A stretch of DNA of 64,000 nt from Dichetophora obliterata (lineage: Eukaryota; Arthropoda; Insecta; Diptera; Sciomyzidae). The stretch lies in NCBI GenBank assembly GCA_963920525.1, contig OY986435.1, forward strand, positions 177,228,266 through 177,292,265. The letters run 5' to 3'. A model generated the notes under the pieces. It was given only the letters and a program-made list of their open reading frames with translations. It made no database searches and had not been told where the DNA came from. The position numbers and the translations under genes are program-made. How positions within the stretch are numbered: position 1 is the stretch's first letter; the number at the start of each line of letters is the position of its first letter. Shown in pieces: positions 10,826 to 21,585 of the stretch.

Positions 10826-12498
10826 CAGTGGCTCACAACGAAAGTCCGGCAGGCATTCTTAGCAATTTTGCAATTGTTTCAGAAATGAAAATGTAAGAAG
10901 AAACTTGGAGTAATTATTTTTTTTAAAACGTTCTTTATTGGTGAGCAAAATTAAACAGAAACATAGTTAAAAAATTAGAACATAACGGTAAAACAAAATT
11001 AAATCAAACCAAAGCCTTAAAAATGAGCTCACATTGAAATTCAGGCAGATAAGGAATTCAATGCTAAAACTAAGAATTTAATATTTTGTTGCCAATTCTT
11101 TTTCTTATATGACTGCCTGCAGCCTTTTTGAAATGGGTGCAACCAAATTTTTAAAAACTTCAGCTCCAATCTGATTCCACTATTGACTTAGGATACTTTT
11201 TTATAGGATTGGATCTTTAGTTGCCCATCTTTGATACTGCACTCAGGGTTCAAGTTCATCTCATAGATGTCTTATAACATTTTAATCTGGGCCATGTGAG
11301 GTTATTTTTATGACATTTGGGCAAATATTAAGTACACAATTCTTAACCAAGAGCGTCGTATGTTTCAGGTCATTGTATTGGTAAAACTAAAAACTAACTG
11401 CAACTCCTTATTTACCCGAAGTTTCTTTTATTTCCGCCATGAGAATATCAAGGAACATATTTTTGTCCATTATACCTTCATTAAAATGAATTCTTCCAAC
11501 ATCAGGCTCAGCCCCAAACCACGACTGATCCTCTACCATGCTTAATCGTATGTTTAGAATTTTTATTGCAAAATTCTTCATTCGGTTTTCGCTTTTCATT
11601 TGATCCATATAAATTAAATAAACTCTCATCGGTAAACAAAACTTGTACTAAAAGTTTTTTGTTTAAAAGTGCTAAAGATCCTAATGTTTTCTGTTTTATT
11701 GACCTTGCTACAGAATAGAAAGTCTTTGGTCATCTGCTTATGCACGAAATTGGGGCGTTCTATTACATTTTCTTTCCAATACAGTACTTTTTTCGTGCTA
11801 CTCCTCAATTTAAAAAATTTTTCTCAAAGCTCTTCAAATTGTTTCTGAGTTTACACTCTTTTTCAAATTGAGTTTTAACATGACCTCTAGTTTTAGTGCA
11901 AATAAAAATGGGTCTTTTATTAATTCTCTTAAAAAACACCTTTCATCTTTAGAGCTAAGTTTATTTTTAGGTACTGTACGTTCTTTATTGCATACTGTCT
12001 TATCTTGTACATTATGCTTGATTTGCACATTATGCACTGTTGATTTACTTTTTAAGGCGATTTGTGAAATTTGTCGCTCGGATTTTCCTTTCAAATAATA
12101 ATCTATCACGATCTGCCTTTCTGCCAGTGTTGATTGATTCACTTTTCGAGAAATGTTTATTTTTTAAAGTTTAGCGTTTGACTGAAGTTATTGCAACAGT
12201 AGTAAAAAGTTGTTAGCAGGAATAACGGTTTAAGGACAACAATTTGCATTTTTTCTTTACTTGCCCGACTTTCAATGTGAGCTCGTTTTAATGTTTATGT
12301 TTGTGTCGATTTAAATTTGTTGCACCGTTATGTTTTAATTTTTTAATTATGTTTCTGTTTAATTTTGTTCCCCAAAAAATAACGATTTGAAAAAAATATA
12401 TTCTTATATATTTTTTAATATTCTTCATACATCTTTATTTCTGAAATCCATCCGAAAGTGCTAAGAAATGCCTGCCCGACTTTAGTTGAGAGCCACTG
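10826..12498 (-). mobile_element. Decayed Tc1-like transposon with intact terminal inverted repeats
   Basis: The left end is CAGTGGCTCACAACGAAAGT and the right end, reverse-complemented, is CAGTGGCTCTCAACTAAAGT. Both continue with (C/G)GGCAGGCATT, giving roughly 70-bp inverted repeats. TA dinucleotides flank both ends (10824-10825 and 12499-12500), the Tc1/mariner target duplication. The length of 1673 bases is normal for a full Tc1 element. Inside, the minus strand carries a broken transposase. Confidence 0.88.
11408..12142 (-). pseudogene. Tc1-like transposase pseudogene
   Basis: The N-terminal helix-turn-helix is visible at 12142-11834 (LAERQIVIDYYLKGKSERQI, then SKSTVHNV). After several frame breaks, the DDE-core neighbourhood appears at 11540-11408 as DQSWFGAEPDVGRIHFNEG followed by MDKNMFLDIL, equivalent to the GVG.L.FIDGIMD...Y.NIL block of Tc1 transposases. 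Stops and frameshifts between 11834 and 11629 make it non-functional. It lies wholly inside the inverted repeats at 10826-12498. Confidence 0.75.
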
Positions 12499-12499
12499 T

Positions 12500-12719
12500 A
12501 TGTCCCGACCAGAGACGTAAGGAACCCAAATGTCAAGTTTAAGGAAAATATATCCAGAAATTTTCACACGATACGCGTACAGACAGACATACAGTTAATG
12601 TTAAAAATTACATTTTTGGAATCCACATCCTTTAAAATGATTGCAGAAAAAATGTCCAAATCTTATATATTAACAGGCAAACATCAAATGTTGTCGTACA
12701 CTTTTTCGATATTAATTTT
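12500..12719. other. Flank of the Tc1 element, no feature
   Basis: Nothing recognisable. It probably belongs to the same dispersed repeat as the following duplication. Confidence 0.3.
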
Positions 12720-14330
12720 AGAATAACGGCAATGAAACTTATATTATTCGAAAGGTACTGCGCCCTAAATGTGCAGAATAATTTTAGATTTTAAATTTAT
12801 GACTTCTGACCCGAAATATTGACGTTGAAAGTTTGTATTATTTTAAATAAGGAATCTCAGGGCTAAGAAGAGGTAGAATAGTAAATAAGGTATCAAATGA
12901 AAGATCTGGCAGCACTGCAATATGAGAGTAAAAAGAGCATTTATTAAATAAAAGCTTAGCTGTAACAGATGGAAGAATATAATGTTAGAGGAAATTTTAG
13001 ACATTGATAAGGTGTGCAAAAAAAAATTGCGCCATCTTTTACGGATACCCTACAATAAGCATTTTTTTATGTTAAAAGTTTGAATATATATTGTAATGGT
13101 AAAATTTCTTACAAATAGCATATTATGAAAAATTTCTGTCATTTTGACATGAAAACTATTGTGATAGCTCGAAAACTATAGACGTTTTCAGTACAACGTA
13201 TTTTTGCATGAAACGACGTTGGTTCAGAAATATAACGGTATACGAAAGCTTTTTTGGTAATATTTTTCTCGGATAACATGTTAAAAAAATTCCCGCTATA
13301 ATGACATCAAAACTATTGAGATATCTCAAAAAATGTGGATTTTCTCAGTACAACGTATTTCCTTGAAGCAGGGTCATCGCCTCAGAATGAGAAAAAAACG
13401 ATTGAAATTTCAAGTTTTGATTTTGCAAGCAAATATCGTGGCCATTTTTCAATCGATTTTCATCAAATTTTCTTTGGCTGAAAGATAATTTAATTGACTT
13501 CATTGAATTCACAGTTATTTCGCCAATTCAATATTTTATATGGTTTAAAAGATACCTCTAAAAAGAAGCCAAACGTTTTTATTGTAATTTTTTTCTTATG
13601 AAATTTTCTTTTTTCACACTCTTTCATATGACATATCATTTATAAGCAAAAATTGCTTCATTTCGACACATAATGTAAAAAACAGTTTCTATCATCGAAA
13701 ATCATGAGCTTTGATTTTTTTGAGGAAAATTCAATTTTTCAAAATGTTGTTTTTATAATTTCTACAAAGCTTTACAGCTTAAAAATTTATTTCTGTGAAA
13801 AAATTTTCAAATATTTCAAACCACTCCAAAGTTATATACACAAATCTATGTTTTATCTCATTTCGTTATATATAAAAATAGGCGTAGGAGAAACAGTTCT
13901 TCCGTGTTTCTGAACCGATTTTGATAATTTATTTTTAATAAATTAGAGTAGGGAGAAGAGTTTCACCGAATAGTTATGTGACCTTTGACCTGAAATATGA
14001 GCATTGAAAAAATATTTCTGAAGTAAAACCTAAACTGTAAAAAATGGAAGAACATAGCGTAGTAGGAAATTTTAGATGTTAATACAATGTAGGAAAAACA
14101 TTTTTCGCTTATGGATACCCTACAACAAGCATTTTTTTCTAGTACATTTTTTTATTTTACAAATAGTAAATTCTGAAAAATTTTGATAAAAAAGTTATGA
14201 CGATATCTCGAAAACTGTTGCTTTCTCTCGAAACTTCTTAAGATTTTCTTAGTACAACACATTTTCTTAAGGCAAGGTCAATGCCTCAGAATGAGAAAAA
14301 TGATTGAAATTTCAGAAAGTTGGTCGAATT
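12720..14330. repeat. Diverged tandem duplication of unknown class
   Basis: Blocks at 12820-13110 and 13985-14150 share, in order, ATGGAAGAA(C/T)AT, GGAAATTTTAGA and GGATACCCTACAA(T/C)AAGC. Blocks at 13330-13410 and 14225-14310 share TTTTCT(C/T)AGTACAAC and CCTCAGAATGAGAAAAA. The copies are strongly diverged. No coding capacity was found, and the longest open frame (13704-13913) has no family character. Confidence 0.55.
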
Positions 14331-14889
14331 TCGAACACAGGCGATACTAGTAACATTAAATGTACTAATTTTTTTACAGTTTTATTATACGTTTAGATTT
14401 ATGCATTTAACAGCACAGGTCTACTGATTATAAGAAAAAAAGAAAACAAACAACGTTTAAATCGGCTTATTTACTCTGTCAAAGGCCACTTGAATTTTTT
14501 TGCATTAGGAATCAGGAAACACCTGAATGGCCCGACATAGAATCTAATGAAGAATTTAAAGAATCCTCAACAAAGCATCTAGCTTCTCAATTCCAGTGAT
14601 TGGGAGCATCGACTCTTGGATTGATAGATTGGATATAAATAATTATGTATTATTTTTTTTATATTGTACCTTTAATTTATATAGTCAGTAGTACTAGTGA
14701 AAATTCTGAGACCTATTGTGCAAAATAATATAATATGTTGAAATCAATTAATTTTTTATTTCATATGTCACGTTACTTTATGAAGGGGGAAGGGGTTTGA
14801 AATTCTTTACGAAAAGTAACGGAGGGGGAGGGGTAAAAAGTGCTAAAAATCGATAACTTAGTTTATGAACGACCCCTAAGGTAAGTGCC
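14331..14889. other. No gene; short GTAACG repeat at 14765-14885
   Basis: Apart from CACGTTACTTTATGAAGGGG and GAAAAGTAACGGAGGGGG near 14770-14840, which resemble the spacer of the repeat pair at 9143-9302, nothing was identified. Confidence 0.4.
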
Positions 14890-15000
14890 ATCACTCTTTT
14901 AGCGGCCAATGGTATACAGGCGTTGGAGGCCTCAAATCTACATTTTATTTAAGAATTAATTGGTTACAATATGTGTCCATTAACCACTGGGAAGCACAAT
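14890..15000 (-). repeat. Partial terminal arm of the foldback repeat family
   Basis: This arm ends in GTGTCCATTAACCACTGGG (14974-14992). It contains GGCGTTGGAGGCCTC and TTAGCGGCCAATGG, the reverse orientation of the arm at 42311-42485 (CCAACGCTTG, GGCCTCC, GGCATGGCCGC). It is a broken fragment next to the larger copy at 15108. Confidence 0.6.
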
Positions 15001-15107
15001 CTGTGAACGAAAACTACCCAAGAAGGATGAAAACGTATGGTTACTCTGAACATTTAACGAGAGCCTGAATTAGGAGCCTGACATTTTTTGTTACTGCCCA
15101 TTTGTAA

Positions 15108-15540
15108 ATGGACACATGAAGTAATCAATTATTTCTTGACACTCAATTACAATTCTCAATTACATTTGTTAGGACATGGCCGCTAAAACATTGATGACTT
15201 CTAACTTACACAGTAAGCGACCATTGTAGTAGGTATGCTGCTCAAGACGCACAAGATAGGAGAGAATGAAATAATGTAACGAAATTCTCCTTTATACCAA
15301 AAACACAACGAATTAAGCGAACAATTGCAAATGACGACACAAACTATTTTCACAATAGTTTCTAGAATTTCATGATTGGATTTCTTAACTTATTTTGAAA
15401 TAAATTTTTGATAAAACCTTATTTTTTTTATGTATAAAACTTTATTTTGGTCAAGACATTAATAATTTTCACAAATGCAATTCACTGGAAAACTTTCTGT
15501 TAGAAAACATGATGTAGCTACATAGGCGAATGAAGTTAAG
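15108..15540 (+). repeat. Foldback repeat copy, left part (interrupted by the errantivirus-like provirus)
   Basis: It matches 42311-42790 in order: (C)CCATTTGTAAATGGACACA, AATTATTTCTT, GGACATGGCCGC, ACACAGTAAGCGACC, GTAGTAGGTATGC, then the interior GACGACACAAACTATTTTCAC and TTCACTGGAAAACTTTCTGT. It continues after the provirus at 23583-23715. A 6-bp direct repeat, GTTAAG, sits at the break (15535-15540 and 23583-23588). Confidence 0.7.
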
Positions 15541-16014
15541 AGTTATAGCAAACCCCTTCCTTCCCGGCAAAACTAATGTAATATAAAATTAATTTCAAAA
15601 TTCTTAATAATTGTTTGCTCCAAATTTCACAAATAATTATTAAGAATTCTGGCTGACCAATTTCCGGTCACACAGTAAATTTCAGCATAATCGAAATTTT
15701 TAATAATTCTTTGCTCCAAATGTCGCAAGTAATTATTGGGAATTCTGGCTAACCAATTTCCGTTCACACAGTGTTTAGAAAAGCTTTGATTGCACTTTTC
15801 GCTTGAACTTATTTTGGCAGCGCTGACAAACGCAGCGCAACACACACATACAAAGATACATGCAGGTACGGTAAGCACAGAGTTTTAGTTATAAACAAAA
15901 AATGTAATAATTTTAAGTTAGTTGATTGACAGCTCGAGAACAATAAAGTTAAAAATTAAAACCATTTAAAATTGTGTTTTTTTTTTAATCTTCGAACTAT
16001 TCGAAACATTAATT
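15541..16014 (+). repeat. Left LTR (474 bp) of the errantivirus-like provirus
   Basis: It runs from AGTTATAGCAAACCCC to ..GAAACATTAATT and, by eye, is identical to 23109-23582. AGTTA...TAATT borders are typical of gypsy-group errantiviruses. CAATAAAG (about 15940) and ATTGTG with T-rich stretches near the 3' end are candidate poly(A) and downstream signals. The LTR is followed by a tRNA-Ser-type primer-binding site starting at 16014. Confidence 0.95.
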
Positions 16015-16031
16015 GGCGACGAGGATGGGAT
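16014..16031 (+). promoter_or_regulatory. Primer-binding site, tRNA-Ser type
   Basis: TGGCGACGAGGATGGGAT begins at the last T of the left LTR. It matches the complement of a fly tRNA-Ser 3' end as I recall it, the primer used by several errantiviruses. Confidence 0.75.
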
Positions 16032-16094
16032 ACTCGAATGTATTCCCAAAGTAATACAGTGCATTTTAATGTTTAGTCGGGTATCGCGAACCAT

Positions 16095-16400
16095 AAACGA
16101 GTGAAATAAATAGAAACTATTTCTATTAAAACTTGTGAAACAATAAAAGAAACTATTTCTTTTAAACCTGTGAAATAAATAGAAACAATTTCTATTCAAC
16201 TTTTGAAATAAGAAAAGAAACTATTTCTTTTAAACTTGTGAAATAAATAGAAACTATTTCTATTTAACTTTGAAATCAAAAGAAACTATTTCTTGTGAAA
16301 TAATAATATAAACTATCCATACGAACTTGTGAAATAATAATTGGAACTATTTAACTTGTGAAATAAATAAATAGACAATATCACTATTAAACTTGTTGAA
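16095..16400 (+). repeat. Tandem repeat array in the provirus leader
   Basis: About eight to nine imperfect units of 25-40 bases contain CTTGTGAAATAAATAGAAAC and a palindromic core TAGAAACTATTTCTA or AGAAACTATTTCT. It lies in the untranslated leader, the position where the gypsy element carries its Su(Hw) insulator array. The unit sequence is not the Su(Hw) site, so the role is unknown. Confidence 0.75.
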
Positions 16401-17040
16401 AATTACACCCTAATGAACAGTTACCTGTTAAAACAAAAACTTAAAACACTACAAAAAAAAAGATATAGATACAAATTTTTTTTTTGTACCAAACCCTGAA
16501 AATATATAAGTGAAACTTTAATACAAATCAACAACAAAGAAGAACAACGAAGAATATACTCAAATCTTCAACATCAACTACTTCAACACTTTCTACACCA
16601 AATCCTGAAAATATCCAAATATACCAGTTCAACATAAACAACACAAATCAACAGTTCAACTAAAAGCGGAAAAAATAAGGAGAAGAACAACAACGAAGAC
16701 AACTTTATTATCATCACCAACAAGGAAAATACCATAGTAAGAATCTACATATTTATATATTTTAAGTTATCAAACTGTATGTACAAATTATTTTATGTGA
16801 TAAAAATATAAGAAATTCATGGACAATTATTATATAACGCAGGCAGAATTATACTCTTATAACACAGAGGCAGACATTAATAGAAAATTAGTAGATTTAA
16901 TAAGACAAATAAAAAAGGAGGCTAAAACTCAGTATAAATTTAGGAAACTCAAAAACTCAGTTACGATTTTTCCTATGAGATTTTAAGGAAATCCCAATTT
17001 AAAAAAAAAAAAAAAAAAAAAAAAATTTTTATTAAATTAT
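16401..17040 (+). other. Rest of the provirus leader, with splice-donor candidate and A-tract
   Basis: A-rich leader sequence. ATAGTAAGA with GT at 16737 is a reasonable splice donor for the env message; the choice is inferred. An uninterrupted run of 25 A residues lies at 17001-17025, 15 bases before the gag start codon. An in-frame ATG with TGGACAATTATTATATAACG near 16820 opens only a short frame. Confidence 0.5.
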
Positions 17041-18165
17041 ATGGACGAAAATTTTGACGCATTAGATAGGGCAATCGAAGGTGTCCAACAAGCAATAGAT
17101 AATCAAAGAGATATCCTAACAAGAGAAAACTTAGAAAATACAAACATGACGGCATCATTGACAATTGACCCCCTCAAATATCTCGACAGACTCCCTGAGT
17201 TTAGCGGAAACACTAGCGAACTTCAAACCTTCATTACACTAATAGACAGAATTTACCCCTTACTGACCCGATATGATACCTTAGCACAAAGTATCTTCTC
17301 AGACATAATTAAATCTAAATTAACAAAAAAAGCAAAGGAAGCTATTGAAATAGATAGTAATGCTATGTCTTGGAAGGACATAAAAACGATCCTATTAAAT
17401 AACTTTTCCGACCGAAAATCGATAGAAGAACTCTTCAATGAGTTGAGAGGAACGACCTTTAGAAATAATAGTGTAGAATTTTACAACGACTTAAAGTTCA
17501 TACTTAGGAGACTTAATATAAAGACTAAAACAGAACTATCGACCGCTACAACTGAAGAGGAAATTGACCAAACTGTTAACTTAAACATAAAAGCCGCTCT
17601 TCAGACATTTAAAACAAAACTGCCCGAACCGATGAGGTCAATTTTATATTGCAGAGATCCTAAAACTTTGGAAGAAGCAATAAACATATTACACGAAGCA
17701 AATTATGCTTATTATAGCCCATATAAAACAGAAAACAAACCGAATAGAAGAACTAACGACCAGACCTCTAGACCTACAGAACGATATAACAACAATCGAC
17801 AAAACAAGGATGAACACAATCACAAAAATAATACGACTACTCGTAACAACTACAACAATAACTATTCAAACAATCCTTACAATACAAACACTAATCGCAA
17901 TAATTATCAAACACATAATAATTATAACCGCAACAATCGTTACAACAATGAACCAGGTAACTCGTATAACTATAACCGAAATAGTGCAAGCAGTTACCAC
18001 AATAACAACAATAATTATTATAACAACGAAAGGAATAGAAACCATGCTAGAATTAATATTCCCCATCAACCAACGGTAGAACCGATGGAAATCGGAAAAA
18101 TTGAAATAAATCCAACAGCCCAAAATTTTCCTTTACCGGCCTCAGAAATAACTTACCACATATAG
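17041..18165 (+). CDS. gag: Gag polyprotein of the errantivirus-like provirus
   Basis: This 374-residue protein starts at ATG 17041. The first 230 residues form a capsid-type, helix-rich region (LPEFSGNTSELQTFI, later WKDIKTILLNNFSDR and VEFYNDLKFILRRLN), the usual gag fold of gypsy-group elements. From about residue 235 it becomes an Arg/Asn/Tyr-rich basic tail that would bind RNA. There is no CCHC zinc knuckle, which is normal for errantivirus Gag. It ends PHQPTVEPMEIGKIE.. and stops at 18163-18165, after the likely -1 frameshift site at 18123-18129. Gag would form the virus-like core. The frame is intact. Confidence 0.9.
   Translation: MDENFDALDRAIEGVQQAIDNQRDILTRENLENTNMTASLTIDPLKYLDRLPEFSGNTSELQTFITLIDRIYPLLTRYDTLAQSIFSDIIKSKLTKKAKEAIEIDSNAMSWKDIKTILLNNFSDRKSIEELFNELRGTTFRNNSVEFYNDLKFILRRLNIKTKTELSTATTEEEIDQTVNLNIKAALQTFKTKLPEPMRSILYCRDPKTLEEAINILHEANYAYYSPYKTENKPNRRTNDQTSRPTERYNNNRQNKDEHNHKNNTTTRNNYNNNYSNNPYNTNTNRNNYQTHNNYNRNNRYNNEPGNSYNYNRNSASSYHNNNNNYYNNERNRNHARINIPHQPTVEPMEIGKIEINPTAQNFPLPASEITYHI
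18123..18129 (+). promoter_or_regulatory. Candidate -1 ribosomal frameshift site (gag to pol)
   Basis: A AAT TTT in the gag frame fits the X XXY YYZ slippery pattern. The pol frame is -1 relative to gag and is open from before this site, so slippage here joins gag to pol 12 codons before the gag stop. I did not establish a downstream stem or pseudoknot. Confidence 0.6.
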
Positions 18166-18185
18166 AAATAAAAGCTAAGTTAGGA

Positions 18186-21100
18186 GTGTTAAGATTCATA
18201 ATAGATTCGGGAGCGACCCAATCTATAATAAACCCTGGATTATGCGATCCAAAGTGGAATGTACCCACAGGGCCAATGAATTTACAAACACTAAAACACA
18301 TAATAGAAGTTAACGAAAGGGTAGCTATCCCTTGCTTCAAAGAATTTGGTAACATAGACAAAAAATTTGAATTTTTTGTAAGTAAATTTCATAACATGTA
18401 TGATGGTATAATTGGAAACAACATATTGATCCCTTTAAACGGTGTGATCAATTTTAAAGAAAATAAACTACTTATAGGCGAAAAAGAATTAGAACTAAAA
18501 TTTTTAACAAATATGGAAAACAAATATTGCTTCACAGATAAAGGTACTTACGAAATTGAAGTACCAGTAACAAATAAAGAAGGTTTAGTTTATATTGAAG
18601 GAAAGTCTTCCCACGACAAGGAAGTAGAATTAATGCAAGGAATATATGAAGCAAATAATCATAAAATAGAAGCCAAATTACAAATTAAAAACGACGGAGT
18701 AAAAGACGTCGTAGTACATAAACAAGAATCCACTCAAGTTACTAACGAAAATTTCTGCATTTATACATTTGATGAAAACAACGAAAATTTTACGAAAAAA
18801 AAGGAAAATGACAAGCCTCTACTAGGACAAATTAGAATGGATCACCTCAATATAGAAGAAAAAGAAAAATTAATAAATGTAGTGAAGAAATTTAAAAATA
18901 TTTTTTATAATGACGATTCGAAAAAGGACCTAACGTTTACAAATGCCCATAAACATGAAATTCGGACTATCGAACATGCTCCTATAGTGGCAAAATCTTA
19001 TAGGTATCCATACGTTCACAAAAACGAAGTAAGAGATCAAATACGGGAAATGCTTAAAAACAAAATAATACGACCAAGTCACTCTCCTTATTCAGCGCCA
19101 GTCTGGGTAGTTCCAAAGAAAATGGATGCGAGTGGAAGAAAAAAATGGCGCCTAGTTATTGACTATCGGAAACTCAATGAAGTAACAATAGATGACCGAT
19201 ATCCAATTCCTAATATTGACGAAATATTAGAGAAGCTAGGACGTTGTCAATACTTCACCACATTGGACCTTGCAAAAGGCTTCCATCAAATTGAAATTTC
19301 AGAGAAAGATATTCACAAAACAGCGTTCAGTGTTGAAGGAGGGCATTACGAGTTTCTTCGTATGCCTTTTGGTTTAAAAACAGCACCAGCCACATTTCAA
19401 CGGCTGATGAACAACGTTTTATCTGAATACATTAATAAGATCTGCTTGGTATATCTCGACGATATTATAATTTTTTCCACTTCCCTTACAGAACACATAG
19501 AGTCGATAACTAAGGTATTTCAAAAACTCAGAGATGTAAACCTTAAAATACAACTAGATAAGAGTGAATTTCTCAAACACGAAACCGAGTTCCTTGGTCA
19601 CATTGTAACAAAAGACGGTATTAAACCTAATCCAAGAAAAATAGAATGTGTCCAGAAATTCCCTCTCCCAAAAAACCAAAAAGCAATTAAAGAATTTTTA
19701 GGACTAACAGGTTATTACCGCAAGTTTATTAAAGACTATGCGCGAATAGCTAAGCCCATGACCAAGTATTTGAAGAAAGATATAAAAATGAACATAGAAG
19801 ACCCTGAATATACAAACGCATTCGAAACATTGAAAAAACATTTAGTTAACGATCCAGTCCTTGTTTACCCTGATTTTAAAAAACAATTTACGTTACAAAC
19901 CGACGCAAGCAATTATGCTTTAGGGGCCGTGTTATCCCAAGATGGACATCCAACATGCTTTGCAAGCAGAACGCTCAACGACCACGAGCAAAATTATAGC
20001 ACAATCGAGAAGGAACTACTTGCCATTGTTTGGGGAACACAATATTTTAGACCTTATTTATTCGGAAATAAATTTATAGTGGAAACCGACCATCGTCCTT
20101 TGACATGGCTTTTTTCAATGAAGGAGCCCAATTCCAAGCTTATTCGGTGGAGACTTCGTCTAAGCGAATATGATTTCGAAATAAAATACAAAAAAGGCAT
20201 ACAAAACGGAAACGCCGATGCGCTATCTCGCGCCATGATTAATTTCAACGAATTCGAGACACCAATAATAAATGAGAGTAAATGCCCATTAAATATGTAC
20301 AAAAACCAAATCATTTTTAAGAAAACCGACTCAGGATCTTTAAAAATTAAAAATCAAAAAATATTTAGTTCGAATAGAAAAATAATTTATATAAGAAATA
20401 TAGATAGCGACACAATCATAACAATAGTGAAAAACCATTTTAAGCCAACAGGTACAAACGCCGTATACTTCGATGATGAAGTAATTTTTGAAATATTTAA
20501 AGAGGTGATAAAAAACAATTTTAATAATAACAATGGTACCTTTAAAATTATGAGATGCACAAAGGTTCTGAGAGACATAACAGATGAAAATGAACTTACT
20601 AATTGCATAGAAACAGAACATTTGAAGAATAATCATAGGGGCATTAACGAGAACTTTCTAGAACTAAAAGACGTCATATATAACCCAAAATTAAAGCAAA
20701 GAATTACCCAATTCATCAACAATTGCGAAATTTGTAATGTTGAGAAATACGAAAGGCATCCTGTAAAACAGAAATTTAAATTAACGGAAACACCCGAAAA
20801 ACCAAGAGACACGATCCACATGGACGTTTTCTATAGTTTAAACAAAAACATTTTCTTAACCACGATAGATAAATTTTCAAAGCATGCTCAAGCCATCAAA
20901 ATATCCAGTCGATCATGGACAGAATTTAAACGAGCTGTTATGCAATACATAAGTAATGTAGGACATTTTAACAACCTAATTGTAGACAACGAACTTGGCT
21001 TTAAAGCACTACCCTTGCAAGAATTCCTTAGAGAACAGAATATCAATATCCACTTCACATCAAATAATAATCACACATCGAATTCCGATGTCGAACGTTT

Positions 21101-21545
21101 GCATAATACCCTAAATGAACATTTGAGACTTTTGAGACACGACCCAAATAAGGATATTGACACAGTAGAAGAAAAAATTTATAAAGTAATTAATTTTTAT
21201 AACAATAGCATTCATTCAACAACAGGCCGTAAACCAATTGACTTCAGTAATGGGAATATAAACCAAGATGAATATTCCTTAATAAAAGAACGAATTAAAA
21301 ATATAAAAGAACGTACAATTAATACACAAAATAAAAATAGGGAAGATGTTGAAATACAAACGGGACCAGTATTTCTAAAAGAAATAAGAGGTGGCAAAAA
21401 CCATGCCAAATTTAGGAAAATAATCGCAGAACCATTAGATGAAGAACACATTGTCACAACAAAAGGACACAAATACTATAAATCCCATTTGAAAAAACCA
21501 AAGAAATTTCAAGATAATAATAACCCAACAATAAAAATAATTTAA
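18186..21545 (+). CDS. pol: Pol polyprotein (protease, RT, RNase H, integrase) of the errantivirus-like provirus
   Basis: 1119 residues are counted from a GTG at 18186, but translation most likely enters by -1 frameshift from gag. The protease site DSGA is at residues 7-10. RT runs from about 260 to 500, with WRLVIDYRKLNE, MPFGLKTAPATFQR and catalytic YLDDIIIF near residue 420. RNase H follows, with TDASNYALGA (about 571), ELLAIV and TDHRPLTW (about 634). The integrase has a zinc-binding H-H-C-C region (HLKNNHRG ... CEIC near 846) and catalytic D (MDVFY, about 877), D (VDNELG, about 932) and E (DVERLHN, about 967). All catalytic residues are present and the frame is unbroken. Confidence 0.95.
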   Translation: MLRFIIDSGATQSIINPGLCDPKWNVPTGPMNLQTLKHIIEVNERVAIPCFKEFGNIDKKFEFFVSKFHNMYDGIIGNNILIPLNGVINFKENKLLIGEKELELKFLTNMENKYCFTDKGTYEIEVPVTNKEGLVYIEGKSSHDKEVELMQGIYEANNHKIEAKLQIKNDGVKDVVVHKQESTQVTNENFCIYTFDENNENFTKKKENDKPLLGQIRMDHLNIEEKEKLINVVKKFKNIFYNDDSKKDLTFTNAHKHEIRTIEHAPIVAKSYRYPYVHKNEVRDQIREMLKNKIIRPSHSPYSAPVWVVPKKMDASGRKKWRLVIDYRKLNEVTIDDRYPIPNIDEILEKLGRCQYFTTLDLAKGFHQIEISEKDIHKTAFSVEGGHYEFLRMPFGLKTAPATFQRLMNNVLSEYINKICLVYLDDIIIFSTSLTEHIESITKVFQKLRDVNLKIQLDKSEFLKHETEFLGHIVTKDGIKPNPRKIECVQKFPLPKNQKAIKEFLGLTGYYRKFIKDYARIAKPMTKYLKKDIKMNIEDPEYTNAFETLKKHLVNDPVLVYPDFKKQFTLQTDASNYALGAVLSQDGHPTCFASRTLNDHEQNYSTIEKELLAIVWGTQYFRPYLFGNKFIVETDHRPLTWLFSMKEPNSKLIRWRLRLSEYDFEIKYKKGIQNGNADALSRAMINFNEFETPIINESKCPLNMYKNQIIFKKTDSGSLKIKNQKIFSSNRKIIYIRNIDSDTIITIVKNHFKPTGTNAVYFDDEVIFEIFKEVIKNNFNNNNGTFKIMRCTKVLRDITDENELTNCIETEHLKNNHRGINENFLELKDVIYNPKLKQRITQFINNCEICNVEKYERHPVKQKFKLTETPEKPRDTIHMDVFYSLNKNIFLTTIDKFSKHAQAIKISSRSWTEFKRAVMQYISNVGHFNNLIVDNELGFKALPLQEFLREQNINIHFTSNNNHTSNSDVERLHNTLNEHLRLLRHDPNKDIDTVEEKIYKVINFYNNSIHSTTGRKPIDFSNGNINQDEYSLIKERIKNIKERTINTQNKNREDVEIQTGPVFLKEIRGGKNHAKFRKIIAEPLDEEHIVTTKGHKYYKSHLKKPKKFQDNNNPTIKII

Positions 21546-21560
21546 ATATTTTAAGACTTA

Positions 21561-21585
21561 ATATTTCGTATATTTTTTTTAGGAA
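21561..21585 (+). promoter_or_regulatory. Splice acceptor for the env message
   Basis: A T-rich tract followed by AG at 21581-21582 lies three bases before the env start codon, the arrangement expected for a spliced subgenomic env RNA of gypsy-group errantiviruses. It pairs plausibly with the leader donor at 16737. Confidence 0.65.

Noticed and set aside
15627..15878. 83-codon minus-strand frame, repeated at 23195-23446
   Set aside because: It lies inside both LTRs and is identical only because the LTRs are identical; no protein-family pattern.
17705..18079. Ile/Thr-rich frame overlapping gag
   Set aside because: Out-of-frame shadow of the Asn-rich gag tail.
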